Shown: positions 7,183 through 15,307, counted from the first letter of the stretch. The stretch is 17,890 nucleotides of DNA from Butyrivibrio sp. (GCA_017996845.1 JAGOGF010000039.1:1-17890); one strand, 5' to 3'. Numbers and translations are program-made. The notes: generated by a model not told the origin, from the sequence alone.

Positions 7183-8118
7183 ATGTATGATCTGATTATA
7201 GCAGGCTCTGGCCCTGCGGGGCTTACAGCTGCAATTTATGCAAAAAGAGCGGATCTGAAGACGGCGGTGATAGAAAAGAATCCGCTTAGCGGAGGACAGA
7301 TCCTGAACACTTATGAGGTGGATAACTATCCCGGAATGCCAGGGATAGGTGGATTCGACCTGGGAATGAAATTTCGTGAACATGCAGATAAATTTGAAAC
7401 GGAATTTCTGGATGGTACCGTAACGGGAATTGAAATCCTTGAAAAAGGAAGTGATACAAAGCTTCCCATGTTTCGGGTTTTGACGGAAACACAAAGTTAT
7501 GAAACCAGGACTGTAATTCTTGCCTGTGGTGCATCTTATGCCAAATTGGGCGTACAGGGAGAAGATCTGCTTGGCGGAAAAGGTGTATCTTATTGTGCGA
7601 CCTGTGACGGTGCTTTTTTCAAAGGAAAAACTGCAGTTGTTGCGGGAGGCGGAGATGTCGCGGTTGAGGATGCGATTTTTCTGGCGCGGGGATGCAGCAA
7701 AGTATATCTGGTACACAGAAGGCATGAACTGCGTGCTGCAAAAATTCTGCAGGATGAACTTTTTGCCCTGGATAATGTGGAAATGGTATGGGACAGCGTG
7801 ATCAAAACCATTGAAGGAAACGGACATGTGGAAAAGGTTCAGGTCGAGAATGTCAGCACGAAACATACTTCCTATATTGATACAGCGGCCTGCTTTATCG
7901 CAGTCGGAATTCATCCGGACACTGATGCTTTCCGCAAACTGGCGGAGTGTGATGAGAAGGGATATTTTATTGCAGGTGAGGATACGATGACTTCGGTTCC
8001 TGGAATTTTTGCAGCAGGAGATTGCAGAAAAAAAAGATTACGGCAAATTGTTACGGCAGTTGCCGATGGTGCAAATGCTGTAACAGCAGTGCAGGACTTT
8101 CTGATTGGAAAGGCATGA
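7183..8118 (+). CDS. trxB: Thioredoxin reductase (NADPH)
   Basis: FAD-dependent cytoplasmic enzyme that passes electrons from NADPH to thioredoxin-type proteins. The 311-residue, low-molecular-weight form has the FAD dinucleotide site GSGPAG (8-13), the redox-active CATC (Cys138, Cys141) and the NADPH fold GGGDVA (155-160). HRRHELRA (178-185) is the basic 2'-phosphate-binding motif of NADPH-dependent enzymes. The C-terminal FAD segment GIFAAGDC ends the protein. GGAAGG 8 nt upstream supports the ATG at 7183; the in-frame ATG at 7144 has no ribosome site and lies in the promoter region. It is a single gene, divergent from the SDR gene. The glutaredoxin-like protein encoded upstream could be a client, but that is only inference. 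Confidence 0.95.
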   Translation: MYDLIIAGSGPAGLTAAIYAKRADLKTAVIEKNPLSGGQILNTYEVDNYPGMPGIGGFDLGMKFREHADKFETEFLDGTVTGIEILEKGSDTKLPMFRVLTETQSYETRTVILACGASYAKLGVQGEDLLGGKGVSYCATCDGAFFKGKTAVVAGGGDVAVEDAIFLARGCSKVYLVHRRHELRAAKILQDELFALDNVEMVWDSVIKTIEGNGHVEKVQVENVSTKHTSYIDTAACFIAVGIHPDTDAFRKLAECDEKGYFIAGEDTMTSVPGIFAAGDCRKKRLRQIVTAVADGANAVTAVQDFLIGKA

Positions 8119-8277
8119 CGCAAGATATGGTATTTTTATTGAAAAAGGTATTACATTTTGTAATAATATCGGAAAAAAACGCAGCATAATACGTTTTTAA
8201 AAACGAATATATTTAAGTAATTAACAGAAATGTATTTTTTACGGGGCTCCTGTCATAAAGCGAAAAGCGGCGCAAAT

Positions 8278-8294
8278 ATCACATTTCCGTCACA
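8278..8294 (-). promoter_or_regulatory. WalR-box-like direct repeat upstream of the NlpC/P60 promoter
   Basis: Read on the minus strand: TGTGAC-N5-TGTGAT, matching 10 of 12 positions of the Bacillus WalR (YycF) consensus TGTWAH-N5-TGTWAH. It ends 9 bp before the -35 box. On the plus strand it appears as two adjacent 11-bp repeats beginning TCACATTT (8279-8289 and 8290-8300). Confidence 0.4.
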
Positions 8295-8302
8295 TTTTCG
8301 GG

Positions 8303-8331
8303 TTGACAAATTACATCGGGCGGAGTATATT
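8303..8331 (+). promoter_or_regulatory. Strong promoter of the NlpC/P60 gene
   Basis: A perfect TTGACA (8303-8308) and TATATT (8326-8331) are separated by 17 bp. The start would be near 8338, about 40 nt before the TTG start codon. The stretch from 8119 to 8277, between trxB and this promoter, is AT-rich and holds only short inverted repeats (8192-8205) without terminator character. Confidence 0.85.
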
Positions 8332-8341
8332 GGTTAACAGA

Positions 8342-8358
8342 TGTAACAAATTCGTAAC
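8342..8358 (+). promoter_or_regulatory. WalR-box-like direct repeat just downstream of the start point
   Basis: TGTAAC (8342-8347), AAATT, CGTAAC (8353-8358) matches 11 of 12 defined positions of the WalR consensus. It sits about 5-20 bp after the predicted transcription start, a position from which a bound regulator would be expected to repress. Confidence 0.5.
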
Positions 8359-8376
8359 AAAGTTTGGAGGCCCGAA

Positions 8377-9720
8377 TTGAAAAATGCTAAGATGCAGCTT
8401 CTCGCGTGCTCAATTACTGCTGCAGTAACGTTCTCAAGTATGGGATTGCAGTCCTATGCTGCAACATCAAGTGTATCCGCAGTACTTCCATCTGCAGGCA
8501 TTGGCTATGAGCTGACGTCTGATCAGGTGTCGCTTTCTTCTCTTCAGGCTACATCCAAGAAGAACAGTACAGTAACTGCAGGGGTTGCACAGGCCATCGT
8601 GGCATCAGATAAAACAATCACCGAGACTACGCCGCTTGCGGCAAAGGTGCAGGATGATATATTAAGTGATATTGAAGCAGCAACCGGAACAACCACTTCT
8701 TCCGGAGAGACAGATTCCTCGTCTTCTTCCGCTTCTGCATCAGGCAGCAGCGCTTCCGATGCAGCTTCTTCCGCAGCAAGTGCAGCACAGGCAGAAGAAG
8801 AAAGCTTTAAGAGCCTTGTTATTGCACAGGTAGATGATTATGTAAATGTCAGAAGTGAGCCAAGTGAAGATGGAGATATTCTTGGTAAACTCTATGACAA
8901 ATCAGTAGGAAAATATCTTGGTGAGGAAAACGGATGGTATAAGATTGAATCCGGATCTGTAACCGGTTATGTTAAGGCTGAATATTGTGTGACAGGTGAA
9001 GATGCAGTAGCACTTGCCAAAAAAGTAGGAACACGTATTGCGACGGTAACAACCACAACCCTTAAGGTAAGAGCTGCAGCCAGTACGGATGCAGATGTAC
9101 TTGGTCTTGTGCCAATTGATGATGAACTGGTAGTCAGTGAAGAAGAAGATGGCTGGATCAAAGTAGATATCGAGGAAGGCGAAGGATACGTATCAACTGA
9201 TTACGTAACACTTTCCACAGAGTTTGTAAAAGCGGAATCCAAGGCAGAAGAGGAAGCACGTCTTGCAAAAGAAGAAGCTGAGAAAGAGGCAGCCAGAAAA
9301 GCAGCCAGCAGCGGAACTTCCAAGAAATCTTCCGGAAAAGTGAAATCTGCAGAAAGTTATACTTCCAAGAGCAGTTCCATTGGAACAGCGGTTGCTCAGT
9401 TTGCACAGCAGTTTGTCGGAAATCCGTATGTATATGGCGGAACGAGTCTGACAAATGGTACCGATTGTTCTGGGTTTGTTATGAGTGTATACTCCAATTT
9501 CGGTGTCAGCTTACCGCATTCTTCTGCGGCTGACAGAAGTATAGGTGCAGCTGTTGACGGACTTGCGAATGCACAGCCGGGAGATCTGGTCTGCTATTCA
9601 GGCCATGTGGCTCTGTATATTGGAAATGGACAGATTGTTCATGCATCTACTTCCAAGACAGGAATTATTGTTTCAAGTGCAGGTTACAGGACACCTCTTT
9701 CAATCAGACGTATTTTCTGA
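8377..9720 (+). CDS. Secreted NlpC/P60 peptidoglycan hydrolase with two SH3b domains
   Basis: Predicted cell-wall endopeptidase of 447 residues. Residues 1-29 form a Sec signal peptide: basic MKNAK, a hydrophobic core and a likely cleavage at SYA-A. A Ser/Ala-rich spacer follows (about 103-137). Two bacterial SH3 domains come next (about 148-205, with DYVNVRSEPSEDGDILG; and about 220-280, with TTLKVRAAASTDADVLG). A charged helix (286-308) and a Ser/Lys linker lead to the NlpC/P60 domain (about 335-447), with catalytic Cys364 (TDCSGF), His410 (SGHVALYIG) and His422 (IVHAS). This domain class cuts stem-peptide bonds, usually D-iGlu to the diamino acid. The start is TTG: GGAGG lies 6 nt upstream, whereas the first ATG (8392) is 21 nt away and would shorten the signal peptide. 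It is a single gene between a strong promoter and a strong terminator. Confidence 0.95.
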   Translation: MKNAKMQLLACSITAAVTFSSMGLQSYAATSSVSAVLPSAGIGYELTSDQVSLSSLQATSKKNSTVTAGVAQAIVASDKTITETTPLAAKVQDDILSDIEAATGTTTSSGETDSSSSSASASGSSASDAASSAASAAQAEEESFKSLVIAQVDDYVNVRSEPSEDGDILGKLYDKSVGKYLGEENGWYKIESGSVTGYVKAEYCVTGEDAVALAKKVGTRIATVTTTTLKVRAAASTDADVLGLVPIDDELVVSEEEDGWIKVDIEEGEGYVSTDYVTLSTEFVKAESKAEEEARLAKEEAEKEAARKAASSGTSKKSSGKVKSAESYTSKSSSIGTAVAQFAQQFVGNPYVYGGTSLTNGTDCSGFVMSVYSNFGVSLPHSSAADRSIGAAVDGLANAQPGDLVCYSGHVALYIGNGQIVHASTSKTGIIVSSAGYRTPLSIRRIF

Positions 9721-9758
9721 TCAACAGCAGTCAGAGTCAGTTATATAAAAGAATAATC

Positions 9759-9791
9759 AGAGCGGGGATTTTATTTCCCCGCTCTTTTTTT
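9759..9791 (+). terminator. Rho-independent terminator of the NlpC/P60 gene
   Basis: A 10-bp GC-rich stem, AGAGCGGGGA (9759-9768) with TCCCCGCTCT (9776-9785), 7-nt loop, followed by seven T residues (9785-9791). Confidence 0.95.
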
Positions 9792-9927
9792 GAAAAAAGA
9801 AGAATCTGACAGAAACAATCCATCCCGGCTTATTTCTGTTTTTGTTAGATGCTGGATTGGTAAACATGTCCATATCCTGAAAAGTCAACATGGAAAAAAC
9901 ATATTTTCCTACAAAAGGTAAAATGCT

Positions 9928-9997
9928 TTATCCACGACAAAAAAGTTCGGGAAAGGGGGAAAAACGGTTATACACTAAGTTATACACATTATCCACA
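9928..9997 (+). promoter_or_regulatory. Cluster of four DnaA-box-like 9-mers
   Basis: Four same-orientation matches to TTATNCACA: TTATCCACG (9928-9936), TTATACACT (9968-9976), TTATACACA (9980-9988) and TTATCCACA (9989-9997). The last two are perfect and directly adjacent, the third is 3 bp upstream of them. A weaker opposite match lies at 10051-10059. Together with the AT-rich repeat that follows, this resembles an origin or a DnaA-titration/regulatory site. Nothing resembling dnaA or dnaN is near, and genes on both sides point the same way, so it is unlikely to be the main chromosomal origin. Confidence 0.7.
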
Positions 9998-10003
9998 TAT
10001 GAT

Positions 10004-10029
10004 AAAATCACAAAAAAAAATCACAAAAA
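10004..10029 (+). repeat. Two AT-rich 13-bp direct repeats beside the DnaA boxes
   Basis: AAAATCACAAAAA occurs twice in direct succession (10004-10016 and 10017-10029), 6 bp after the last DnaA box. A 13-mer AT-rich repeat beside DnaA boxes is reminiscent of a DNA unwinding element. The rest of the 9792-10226 gap is AT-rich, with a 6-bp inverted repeat at 9892-9909 and the hpf promoter region; no gene is seen in it. Confidence 0.6.
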
Positions 10030-10133
10030 AAAGTTATAGAACATATTTTTTGTGTAAAAGTAACAAAAAACGTAATATAGTACACTTTTATCTTGGATGT
10101 ATTCACGTATGGAAATTGATTGCATAGTTCAGA

Positions 10134-10163
10134 TTGTACATTCTGCAAGAAAGATGATATACT
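10134..10163 (+). promoter_or_regulatory. Candidate hpf promoter
   Basis: TATACT (10158-10163) with a partial -35 TTGTAC (10134-10139), 18-bp spacer. A second, perfect TATAAT at 10175-10180 lacks a matching -35 and may be an alternative -10 box. Confidence 0.45.
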
Positions 10164-10226
10164 ATATACAACGGTATAATATATGCCGCTATGGTACCAA
10201 AATATTCCGTAAAGGGGATGAATGCC

Positions 10227-10754
10227 ATGAAATTTACAATCTTAGGCAAGAATATTGATGTAACACCCGGTTTAAAGGCAGCAGTAGAAGAGAAAATCGG
10301 CAGACTGGAGAAATATTTCACACCGGATACCAATGCAAATGTGACTCTTACTGTAGACAAGGACAGACATAAGATCGAGGTGACAATTCCTGTAAAAGGC
10401 AAGATCATCCGTTCCGAACAGAGCAGTAATGATATGTATGTATCAATTGATCTGGTTGAGGAAGTAATTGAACGTCAACTTAAGAAATATAAAAATAAGT
10501 TGATTGACAAAGAGCAGGAATCGGGTAATTTTAAACGCGAATTTATTGAGCAGGATTATATGGATGAAGAAGTAATCCGGATCGAGCGCTTTAAAAAGTT
10601 TGATATCAAACCGATGTATCCGGAAGATGCATGTGTTCAGATGGAACTGCTTGGTCACAATTTTTATGTATTTATTAATGCAGAGACAGATGAGACAAAT
10701 GTTGTTTATAAGAGAAAAGGAAACACCTACGGATTAATCGAGCCTGAGAAGTGA
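10227..10754 (+). CDS. hpf: Ribosome hibernation promoting factor, long form
   Basis: A 175-residue stationary-phase or stress factor that binds the 30S decoding region and pairs ribosomes into inactive 100S dimers. Residues 1 to about 95 form the S30AE/YfiA-type domain (MKFTILGKNIDVTPGL, then the basic helix RQLKKYKNKLIDK). Residues about 122-175 form the extra C-terminal dimerisation domain of the long form (KKFDIKPMYPEDACVQMELLGHNFYVFINAET, ending NTYGLIEP; numbered by eye). AAGGGG 9 nt upstream supports the ATG at 10227; the ATG at 10218 abuts the ribosome site, and an earlier one at 10191 is unlikely. It is a single gene with its own terminator. The DnaA-box cluster lies about 140 bp upstream of its promoter. 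The sequence does not reveal its regulator. Confidence 0.96.
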   Translation: MKFTILGKNIDVTPGLKAAVEEKIGRLEKYFTPDTNANVTLTVDKDRHKIEVTIPVKGKIIRSEQSSNDMYVSIDLVEEVIERQLKKYKNKLIDKEQESGNFKREFIEQDYMDEEVIRIERFKKFDIKPMYPEDACVQMELLGHNFYVFINAETDETNVVYKRKGNTYGLIEPEK

Positions 10755-10825
10755 TTGATTTGGGACAGATAATCCAATTGAAAACTGAATAATAGGAGAT
10801 GTCATTCTCTACAAAAAATGTGAGT

Positions 10826-10875
10826 GGACCCAATGCAAATGGACGTTATTATTTGCATTGGGTCCTGCTCTTTTT
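10826..10875 (+). terminator. Rho-independent terminator of hpf
   Basis: A perfect 15-bp stem (10826-10840 with 10851-10865, 10-nt loop) is followed by CTCTTTTT (T-run 10871-10875). It begins about 70 nt after the hpf stop codon. Confidence 0.9.
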
Positions 10876-10886
10876 CGGGAATTCTG

Positions 10887-10915
10887 TTGCAAAGTAAAAT
10901 ATGCTATGCTATAAT
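10887..10915 (+). promoter_or_regulatory. Promoter of the butyryl-CoA operon
   Basis: TTGCAA (10887-10892) and TATAAT (10910-10915) with a 17-bp spacer and an extended -10 TG (TGCTATAAT). Transcription should start near 10922, giving a leader of about 97 nt before thl. Confidence 0.8.
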
Positions 10916-10924
10916 AAAAATGTT

Positions 10925-10942
10925 CTGATAAAAAATTAACAA
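10925..10942 (+). promoter_or_regulatory. Candidate Rex operator
   Basis: CTGATAA-AAAA-TTAACAA matches 12 of the 14 defined positions of the Rex consensus TTGTTAA-N4-TTAACAA, with a perfect right half. It covers about +4 to +21 of the predicted transcript, where bound Rex would block transcription. Rex releases DNA when the NADH/NAD+ ratio is high and is known to control butyrate genes in clostridia. The overlapping hairpin TCTGAT/ATCAGA (10924-10929, 10942-10947) is an alternative reading. Confidence 0.6.
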
Positions 10943-11018
10943 TCAGACCAAAGCATTATAAATACAGTGTTTTTAAACAAAATAATAACTGATCACAGTC
11001 GAAGACGGAGGTAATCGA

Positions 11019-12197
11019 ATGGCACAGAAAGTTGTTTTAGCAGGCGCATGCAGAACTGCAATCGGTAAAATGGGCGGTGCGCTCAGCAATGTACCGGCTG
11101 CGGAGCTTGGATCGATCGTAATTAAGGAAGCACTTAACCGTGCAGGTGTTAAACCTGAGCAGGTTGATGAAGTATTAATGGGATGCGTAATTCAGGCAGG
11201 TCTGGGACAGAATGTTGCAAGACAGGCATCCATCAAAGCAGGTCTTCCGGTTGAAGTTCCCGCTGTTACCATCAATGTGGTATGCGGATCCGGTCTGAAC
11301 TGTGTTAATATGGCAGCTGAAATGATTAAGTCCGGTGATGCCGATATCGTTGTGGCAGGCGGAATGGAGAACATGTCTCTTGCTCCCTATGCTCTTCCCA
11401 AGGCTCGTTTTGGATATCGCATGAACAATGGCACCTTGGTTGACTGTATGGTAAACGATGCTCTTTGGGATGCATTCAATGATTATCATATGATTCAGAC
11501 AGCTGATAATGTTGCAAAAAAGTGGAATCTGACAAGAGAAGAGCTGGATGAGTTTGCAGTAAAGAGTCAGAATAAATGTGAAGAAGCACAGAAGAACGGC
11601 AAGTTCAAAGATGAGATTGTTCCGGTACAGGTTAAGGTTAAGAAGGAAATGGTCACATTTGATACAGATGAAGGCCCTCGTGCAGGTACTACAATTGAAG
11701 CGCTTGCAAAACTTCGTGCAATCAATGCAGACGGTGTAACAACTGCAGGAAATGCATCCGGTATCAATGACGGTGCGGCAGCAATTGTTGTTATGAGTGA
11801 AGAAAAGGCAAAGGAACTGGGTGTTAAGCCTATGGCTACATGGGTTGCAGGAGCACTTGGCGGTGTTGATCCTTCTATTATGGGTGTTGGCCCTGTTGCA
11901 GCAACCAAAAAGGTTCTTGCAAGAACAGGACTTACTATGGATGATTTTGATCTTTACGAAGCAAATGAAGCATTTGCAGCTCAGTCTGTAGCAGTAGGAA
12001 ACGATCTTCATTTTGATCTGAATAAGCTGAATGTCAACGGTGGTGCAATTGCGCTTGGACATCCGGTTGGCGCATCAGGATGCCGTATTCTTGTAACACT
12101 GCTTCACGAAATGCAGAGAGAGAATGCCAGGAGAGGTCTTGCTACTTTGTGTATCGGCGGCGGCATGGGCTGTGCTACAATCGTAGAGCGTGACTGA
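11019..12197 (+). CDS. thl: Acetyl-CoA acetyltransferase (thiolase)
   Basis: Condenses two acetyl-CoA to acetoacetyl-CoA and CoA, the first step of butyryl-CoA synthesis. The 392-residue product has the full thiolase active site at the same numbers as the classic Zoogloea enzyme: nucleophile Cys89 (NVVCGSG), His348 (GHPVGASG) and Cys378 (LCIGGGMG), plus NEAFA (316-320). GGAGG 6 nt-class spacing upstream supports the ATG. It is the first gene of a six-gene operon, directly behind the promoter and the Rex-like site. Biosynthetic rather than degradative direction is inferred from the operon. Confidence 0.97.
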   Translation: MAQKVVLAGACRTAIGKMGGALSNVPAAELGSIVIKEALNRAGVKPEQVDEVLMGCVIQAGLGQNVARQASIKAGLPVEVPAVTINVVCGSGLNCVNMAAEMIKSGDADIVVAGGMENMSLAPYALPKARFGYRMNNGTLVDCMVNDALWDAFNDYHMIQTADNVAKKWNLTREELDEFAVKSQNKCEEAQKNGKFKDEIVPVQVKVKKEMVTFDTDEGPRAGTTIEALAKLRAINADGVTTAGNASGINDGAAAIVVMSEEKAKELGVKPMATWVAGALGGVDPSIMGVGPVAATKKVLARTGLTMDDFDLYEANEAFAAQSVAVGNDLHFDLNKLNVNGGAIALGHPVGASGCRILVTLLHEMQRENARRGLATLCIGGGMGCATIVERD

Positions 12198-12219
12198 TTT
12201 TTGAACATCGTTCAAAAAT
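12197..12219 (+). other. Stem-loop in the thl-crt gap
   Basis: ATTTTTGAAC (12197-12206) and GTTCAAAAAT (12210-12219) form a perfect 10-bp stem with loop ATC, beginning at the last base of the thl stop codon. There is no T-tail, so it more likely affects mRNA stability or processing than termination. Confidence 0.7.
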
Positions 12220-12240
12220 GAAATCGGAAAGGATACTGAA

Positions 12241-13017
12241 ATGGGATTTGCTAATTATGAAGTGAAAGGTATGACCGGTATCATTACCATCAATCGCCCG
12301 GAAGCACTGAATGCACTGAATTCAGCAGTATTGGATGATCTGAGCGCAGTTCTTGACAGCGTGGATCAGGAGGCAGTCAGAGCGCTTGTTATTACAGGTG
12401 CCGGTGACAAATCATTTGTTGCCGGAGCTGATATAGGTGAAATGAGCACCCTTACCAAGGCAGAAGGCGAAGCATTTGGTAAAAAGGGAAATGATGTATT
12501 CCGCAGGATTGAGACATTTCCGCTTCCTGTTATTGCTGCAATCAATGGTTATGCACTTGGCGGCGGCTGTGAGCTTTCAATGAGCTGTGACATCCGTATT
12601 TGCTCTGATAATGCGATGTTTGGTCAGCCGGAGGTTGGTCTGGGAATTACACCTGGTTTTGGTGGAACGCAGAGACTGGCACGCCTGGTTGGAATGGGTA
12701 TGGCGAAGCAGATGATCTACACAGCACGTAATATTAAGGCAGATGAAGCATTTCGTATCGGGCTTGTAAATGCTGTTTATACACAGGAAGAACTCTTACC
12801 TGCAGCTGAAAAAATGGCAGGGCAGATTGCCATGAATGCACCGATTGCTGTTCGCGCCTGTAAGAAAGCTGTAAATGACGGCCTTCAGGTAGATATGGAT
12901 AAAGCAATTGTTGTAGAAGAAAAGCTGTTTGGAAGCTGTTTTGAAACACTGGATCAGAAAGAGGGAATGGGTGCATTCCTTGAGAAGAGAAAAGATAAGA
13001 CATTTACAAACAAATAA
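12241..13017 (+). CDS. crt: 3-hydroxybutyryl-CoA dehydratase (crotonase)
   Basis: Dehydrates 3-hydroxybutyryl-CoA to crotonyl-CoA, the third step of the pathway. The 258-residue enoyl-CoA hydratase/isomerase family protein has the oxyanion-hole segments FVAGADI (59-65) and NGYALGGGCEL (102-112). It has both catalytic glutamates, Glu111 (GGGCELSMSCD) and Glu131 (QPEVGLG), followed by GFGGTQRL. AAAGGA lies 7 nt before the ATG. It is 43 nt after thl and 66 nt before hbd. Operon context separates it from fatty-acid degradation hydratases of the same family. Confidence 0.96.
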   Translation: MGFANYEVKGMTGIITINRPEALNALNSAVLDDLSAVLDSVDQEAVRALVITGAGDKSFVAGADIGEMSTLTKAEGEAFGKKGNDVFRRIETFPLPVIAAINGYALGGGCELSMSCDIRICSDNAMFGQPEVGLGITPGFGGTQRLARLVGMGMAKQMIYTARNIKADEAFRIGLVNAVYTQEELLPAAEKMAGQIAMNAPIAVRACKKAVNDGLQVDMDKAIVVEEKLFGSCFETLDQKEGMGAFLEKRKDKTFTNK

Positions 13018-13083
13018 TGTAATGACGCAGGTAAGGCTTATATAGCCAAGCCATAATACATATTATTAAGGAGGCATAATCAA

Positions 13084-13959
13084 ATGAAGGTAGCTGTAAT
13101 TGGTGCCGGCACAATGGGTTCCGGTATTGCACAGACATTTGCACAGGCAGAGATCGTTGATACTGTATATCTTTGTGATATCAAGCAGGAGTACGCTGAC
13201 GGCGGTAAGGCCAAAATCCAGAAGGGTCTTGATAAGAAGGTAGCAAAGGGAAAGGCTACGCAGGAAGAAGCTGACAAAATCGTTGGAAAGATCAAAACCG
13301 GTCTGAATGAAATTTGTACAGACGCTGACCTTGTTGTTGAGGCTGCACTGGAAGTAATGGATATTAAGAAAAACTGCTTTAAGGAACTGCAGGAGAATAT
13401 TGTAAAGAACCCTGATTGCATTTATGCATCCAATACATCTTCTCTTTCCATCACGGAAATTGGTTCAGGGCTTGCGAAGCCGATCATCGGTATGCATTTC
13501 TTTAATCCTGCTCCGGTTATGAAACTGGTTGAGGTTATTGCCGGTATCAATACTCCGGCGGAGATGGTTGAAAAGGTTAAGGAGATTTCTGTACAGCTTG
13601 GCAAGACTCCGGTACAGGTAAATGAGTCTGCAGGATTTGTTGTTAACAGAATTCTGGTTCCGATGATTAATGAAGGTATCTTCGTATATTCAGAAGGTGT
13701 TGCAGATATTGAAGGTATTGATGCAGCAATGAAGCTTGGCTGCAATCATCCGATGGGACCGCTGGAACTTGGAGATTATATCGGACTTGACATTGTTCTT
13801 GCTATTATGGAAGTTCTTTATAAAGAAACCGGTGATTCCAAATATCGCCCGGCTCCGCTTCTTCGTAAGATGGTTCGTGGTAAGAAGCTTGGATGCAAGA
13901 CCGGTATCGGTTTCTATAACTATGCAGATGGCGGAAAAGTTCCGACAGATAAACAGTAA
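13084..13959 (+). CDS. hbd: 3-hydroxybutyryl-CoA dehydrogenase
   Basis: Reduces acetoacetyl-CoA to (S)-3-hydroxybutyryl-CoA with NAD(P)H, the second pathway step. The 291-residue protein begins with the dinucleotide-binding motif [10 protein letters not shown] (7-16). The catalytic set of the family is present: His138 ([15 protein letters not shown]), Glu150, Asn188 (GFVVNRIL) and the Ser119 region (SNTSS). AAGGAGG 9 nt upstream supports the ATG. The gap before it (13018-13083) contains a short weak hairpin around 13035-13052 and the sequence TAGCCAAGCC, which recurs before etfB. Confidence 0.97.
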   Translation: MKVAVIGAGTMGSGIAQTFAQAEIVDTVYLCDIKQEYADGGKAKIQKGLDKKVAKGKATQEEADKIVGKIKTGLNEICTDADLVVEAALEVMDIKKNCFKELQENIVKNPDCIYASNTSSLSITEIGSGLAKPIIGMHFFNPAPVMKLVEVIAGINTPAEMVEKVKEISVQLGKTPVQVNESAGFVVNRILVPMINEGIFVYSEGVADIEGIDAAMKLGCNHPMGPLELGDYIGLDIVLAIMEVLYKETGDSKYRPAPLLRKMVRGKKLGCKTGIGFYNYADGGKVPTDKQ

Positions 13960-13970
13960 TTACACATGGA

Positions 13971-14003
13971 GACCTGTGCTTGTACGCAGACAGGTCCCCT
14001 TTT
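13971..14003 (+). other. Stem-loop in the hbd-bcd gap, possible attenuator
   Basis: GACCTGT (13971-13977) and ACAGGTC (13990-13996) form a 7-bp stem with a 12-nt loop, followed by CCCTTTT. The short T-run makes it a possible leaky terminator inside the operon. Confidence 0.5.
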
Positions 14004-14033
14004 ATGCTTTAATATTATGGAGGATAATAGAAC

Positions 14034-15188
14034 ATGGACTTTCAGTTGGATCAGCAACATGAAATGGCAAGATCTCTTTTCAGAGATTTTGCAGAAAAAG
14101 AAGTAAAGCCTCATGCAATTGAAGTGGATGAGACAGAAGTATTCCCGAGTGAGACCGTTGCAAAAATGCAGAAATACGGATTTATGGGAATCCCGGTTCC
14201 CAAGGAATATGGCGGACAGGGATGCGACCCGCTTACGTATGCTATGTGTGTAGAAGAGCTTGCAAAGGTTTGCGGTACGACAGCAGTTATCGTATCTGCA
14301 CATACCTCTCTTTGCTGTGATCCCATTATGAATTATGGTACAGAAGAACAGAAACAGAAGTTTCTGGTTCCGCTTGCAAAGGGTGAGAAGCTTGGAGCAT
14401 TTGGTCTGACAGAACCTGGTGCAGGAACAGATGCACAGGGCGTACAGACAAAAGCTGTTCTGGATGGAGATTCCTATATCCTGAATGGTTCCAAGTGCTT
14501 TATTACAAATGGTAAGGAAGCAGATATCTATATTATCATTGCATATACAGACATTCAGTTAGATGCAAGAGGAAGAAAGAATAAGATTTTCTCCGCATTT
14601 ATCGTAGAGAAGAACACACCAGGATTCACATTCGGAACAAAGGAAAATAAGATGGGTATCCGTGGATCATCTACTTATGAACTGATTTTCCAGGATTGCA
14701 GAATTCCCAAGGAAAATCTGCTTGGAAAAGAAGGTCAGGGATTCAAGATTGCCATGCATACACTGGATGGCGGTCGTATCGGTATTGCAGCACAGGCTCT
14801 TGGTATAGCAGAGGGCGCACTGGACAGAACCGTTGCATATGTAAAGGAAAGAAAGCAGTTTGGCAGAAGTATAGGACAGTTCCAGAACACACAGTTCCAG
14901 CTTGCTGATATGGCAACAAAGTGTGAAGCAGCACAGCTCCTTGTATACAAGGCAGCAGATGTAAAAGCGAAAAAAGACAGATTCTCAGTGGAAGCTGCAA
15001 AGGCTAAGCTGTATGCAGCAGAAGTTGCAATGGAAGTTACAACAAAGGCTGTTCAGCTGCATGGCGGATATGGCTACATCAGAGAATATGAAGTAGAGCG
15101 TATGATGCGTGATGCCAAGATCACTGAGATTTATGAAGGAACATCTGAAGTACAGCGCATGGTTATTTCCGGTGCTCTTTTGAAGTAA
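14034..15188 (+). CDS. bcd: Butyryl-CoA dehydrogenase
   Basis: FAD enzyme that reduces crotonyl-CoA to butyryl-CoA. With EtfAB in clostridia it bifurcates NADH electrons to crotonyl-CoA and ferredoxin, saving energy. The 384-residue product has the acyl-CoA dehydrogenase signatures [13 protein letters not shown] (122-134) and [20 protein letters not shown] (341-360). The catalytic base is Glu368 (IYEGTSE), in the C-terminal position used by short-chain enzymes. GGAGG is 10 nt upstream. It directly precedes etfB and etfA, which supports the butyryl-CoA assignment over other acyl-CoA substrates. Confidence 0.97.
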   Translation: MDFQLDQQHEMARSLFRDFAEKEVKPHAIEVDETEVFPSETVAKMQKYGFMGIPVPKEYGGQGCDPLTYAMCVEELAKVCGTTAVIVSAHTSLCCDPIMNYGTEEQKQKFLVPLAKGEKLGAFGLTEPGAGTDAQGVQTKAVLDGDSYILNGSKCFITNGKEADIYIIIAYTDIQLDARGRKNKIFSAFIVEKNTPGFTFGTKENKMGIRGSSTYELIFQDCRIPKENLLGKEGQGFKIAMHTLDGGRIGIAAQALGIAEGALDRTVAYVKERKQFGRSIGQFQNTQFQLADMATKCEAAQLLVYKAADVKAKKDRFSVEAAKAKLYAAEVAMEVTTKAVQLHGGYGYIREYEVERMMRDAKITEIYEGTSEVQRMVISGALLK

Positions 15189-15197
15189 TAACAGTGC

Positions 15198-15270
15198 ATC
15201 CGCAGAACCGGATGTATTTGTAGCAGCTTTTCTTTTATGCAAAGCTGTGAAAAGAATCCGCAGAGCCGGA
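15198..15270 (+). repeat. Repeat pair and stem-loops in the bcd-etfB gap
   Basis: A 15-nt sequence, ATCCGCAGAACCGGA (15198-15212), recurs with one change at 15256-15270. The first copy folds as CATCCG/CGGATG; the second can make a shorter version. Between them CAGCTTT (15224-15230) pairs with AAAGCTG (15241-15247). A related CGCAGAAACGGA (16177-16188) lies in the etfB-etfA gap. None has a terminator T-run. This 119-nt gap is the longest in the operon. Confidence 0.75.
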
Positions 15271-15307
15271 CAGTTAGCCAAGCCTATATAAACAAAGGAG
15301 AAAAAAC

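Noticed and set aside
8137..8205. trxB terminator
   Set aside because: Short hairpins (TATTAC/GTAATA, and AAAAACG/CGTTTTT) exist but are weak, AT-rich and lack a proper stem plus T-run.
8119..8376. Cyclic di-AMP (ydaO-type) riboswitch before the NlpC/P60 gene
   Set aside because: The leader after the promoter is only about 40 nt and no conserved riboswitch core was recognised.
9928..10059. Main chromosomal replication origin
   Set aside because: No dnaA, dnaN, rpmH or gyr genes are adjacent and gene orientation does not switch across the site; reported only as a DnaA-box cluster.
11175..12062. Long minus-strand open frame of 295 codons inside thl
   Set aside because: Cys/Asn-rich composition with no domain; it is a shadow of the thiolase reading frame.
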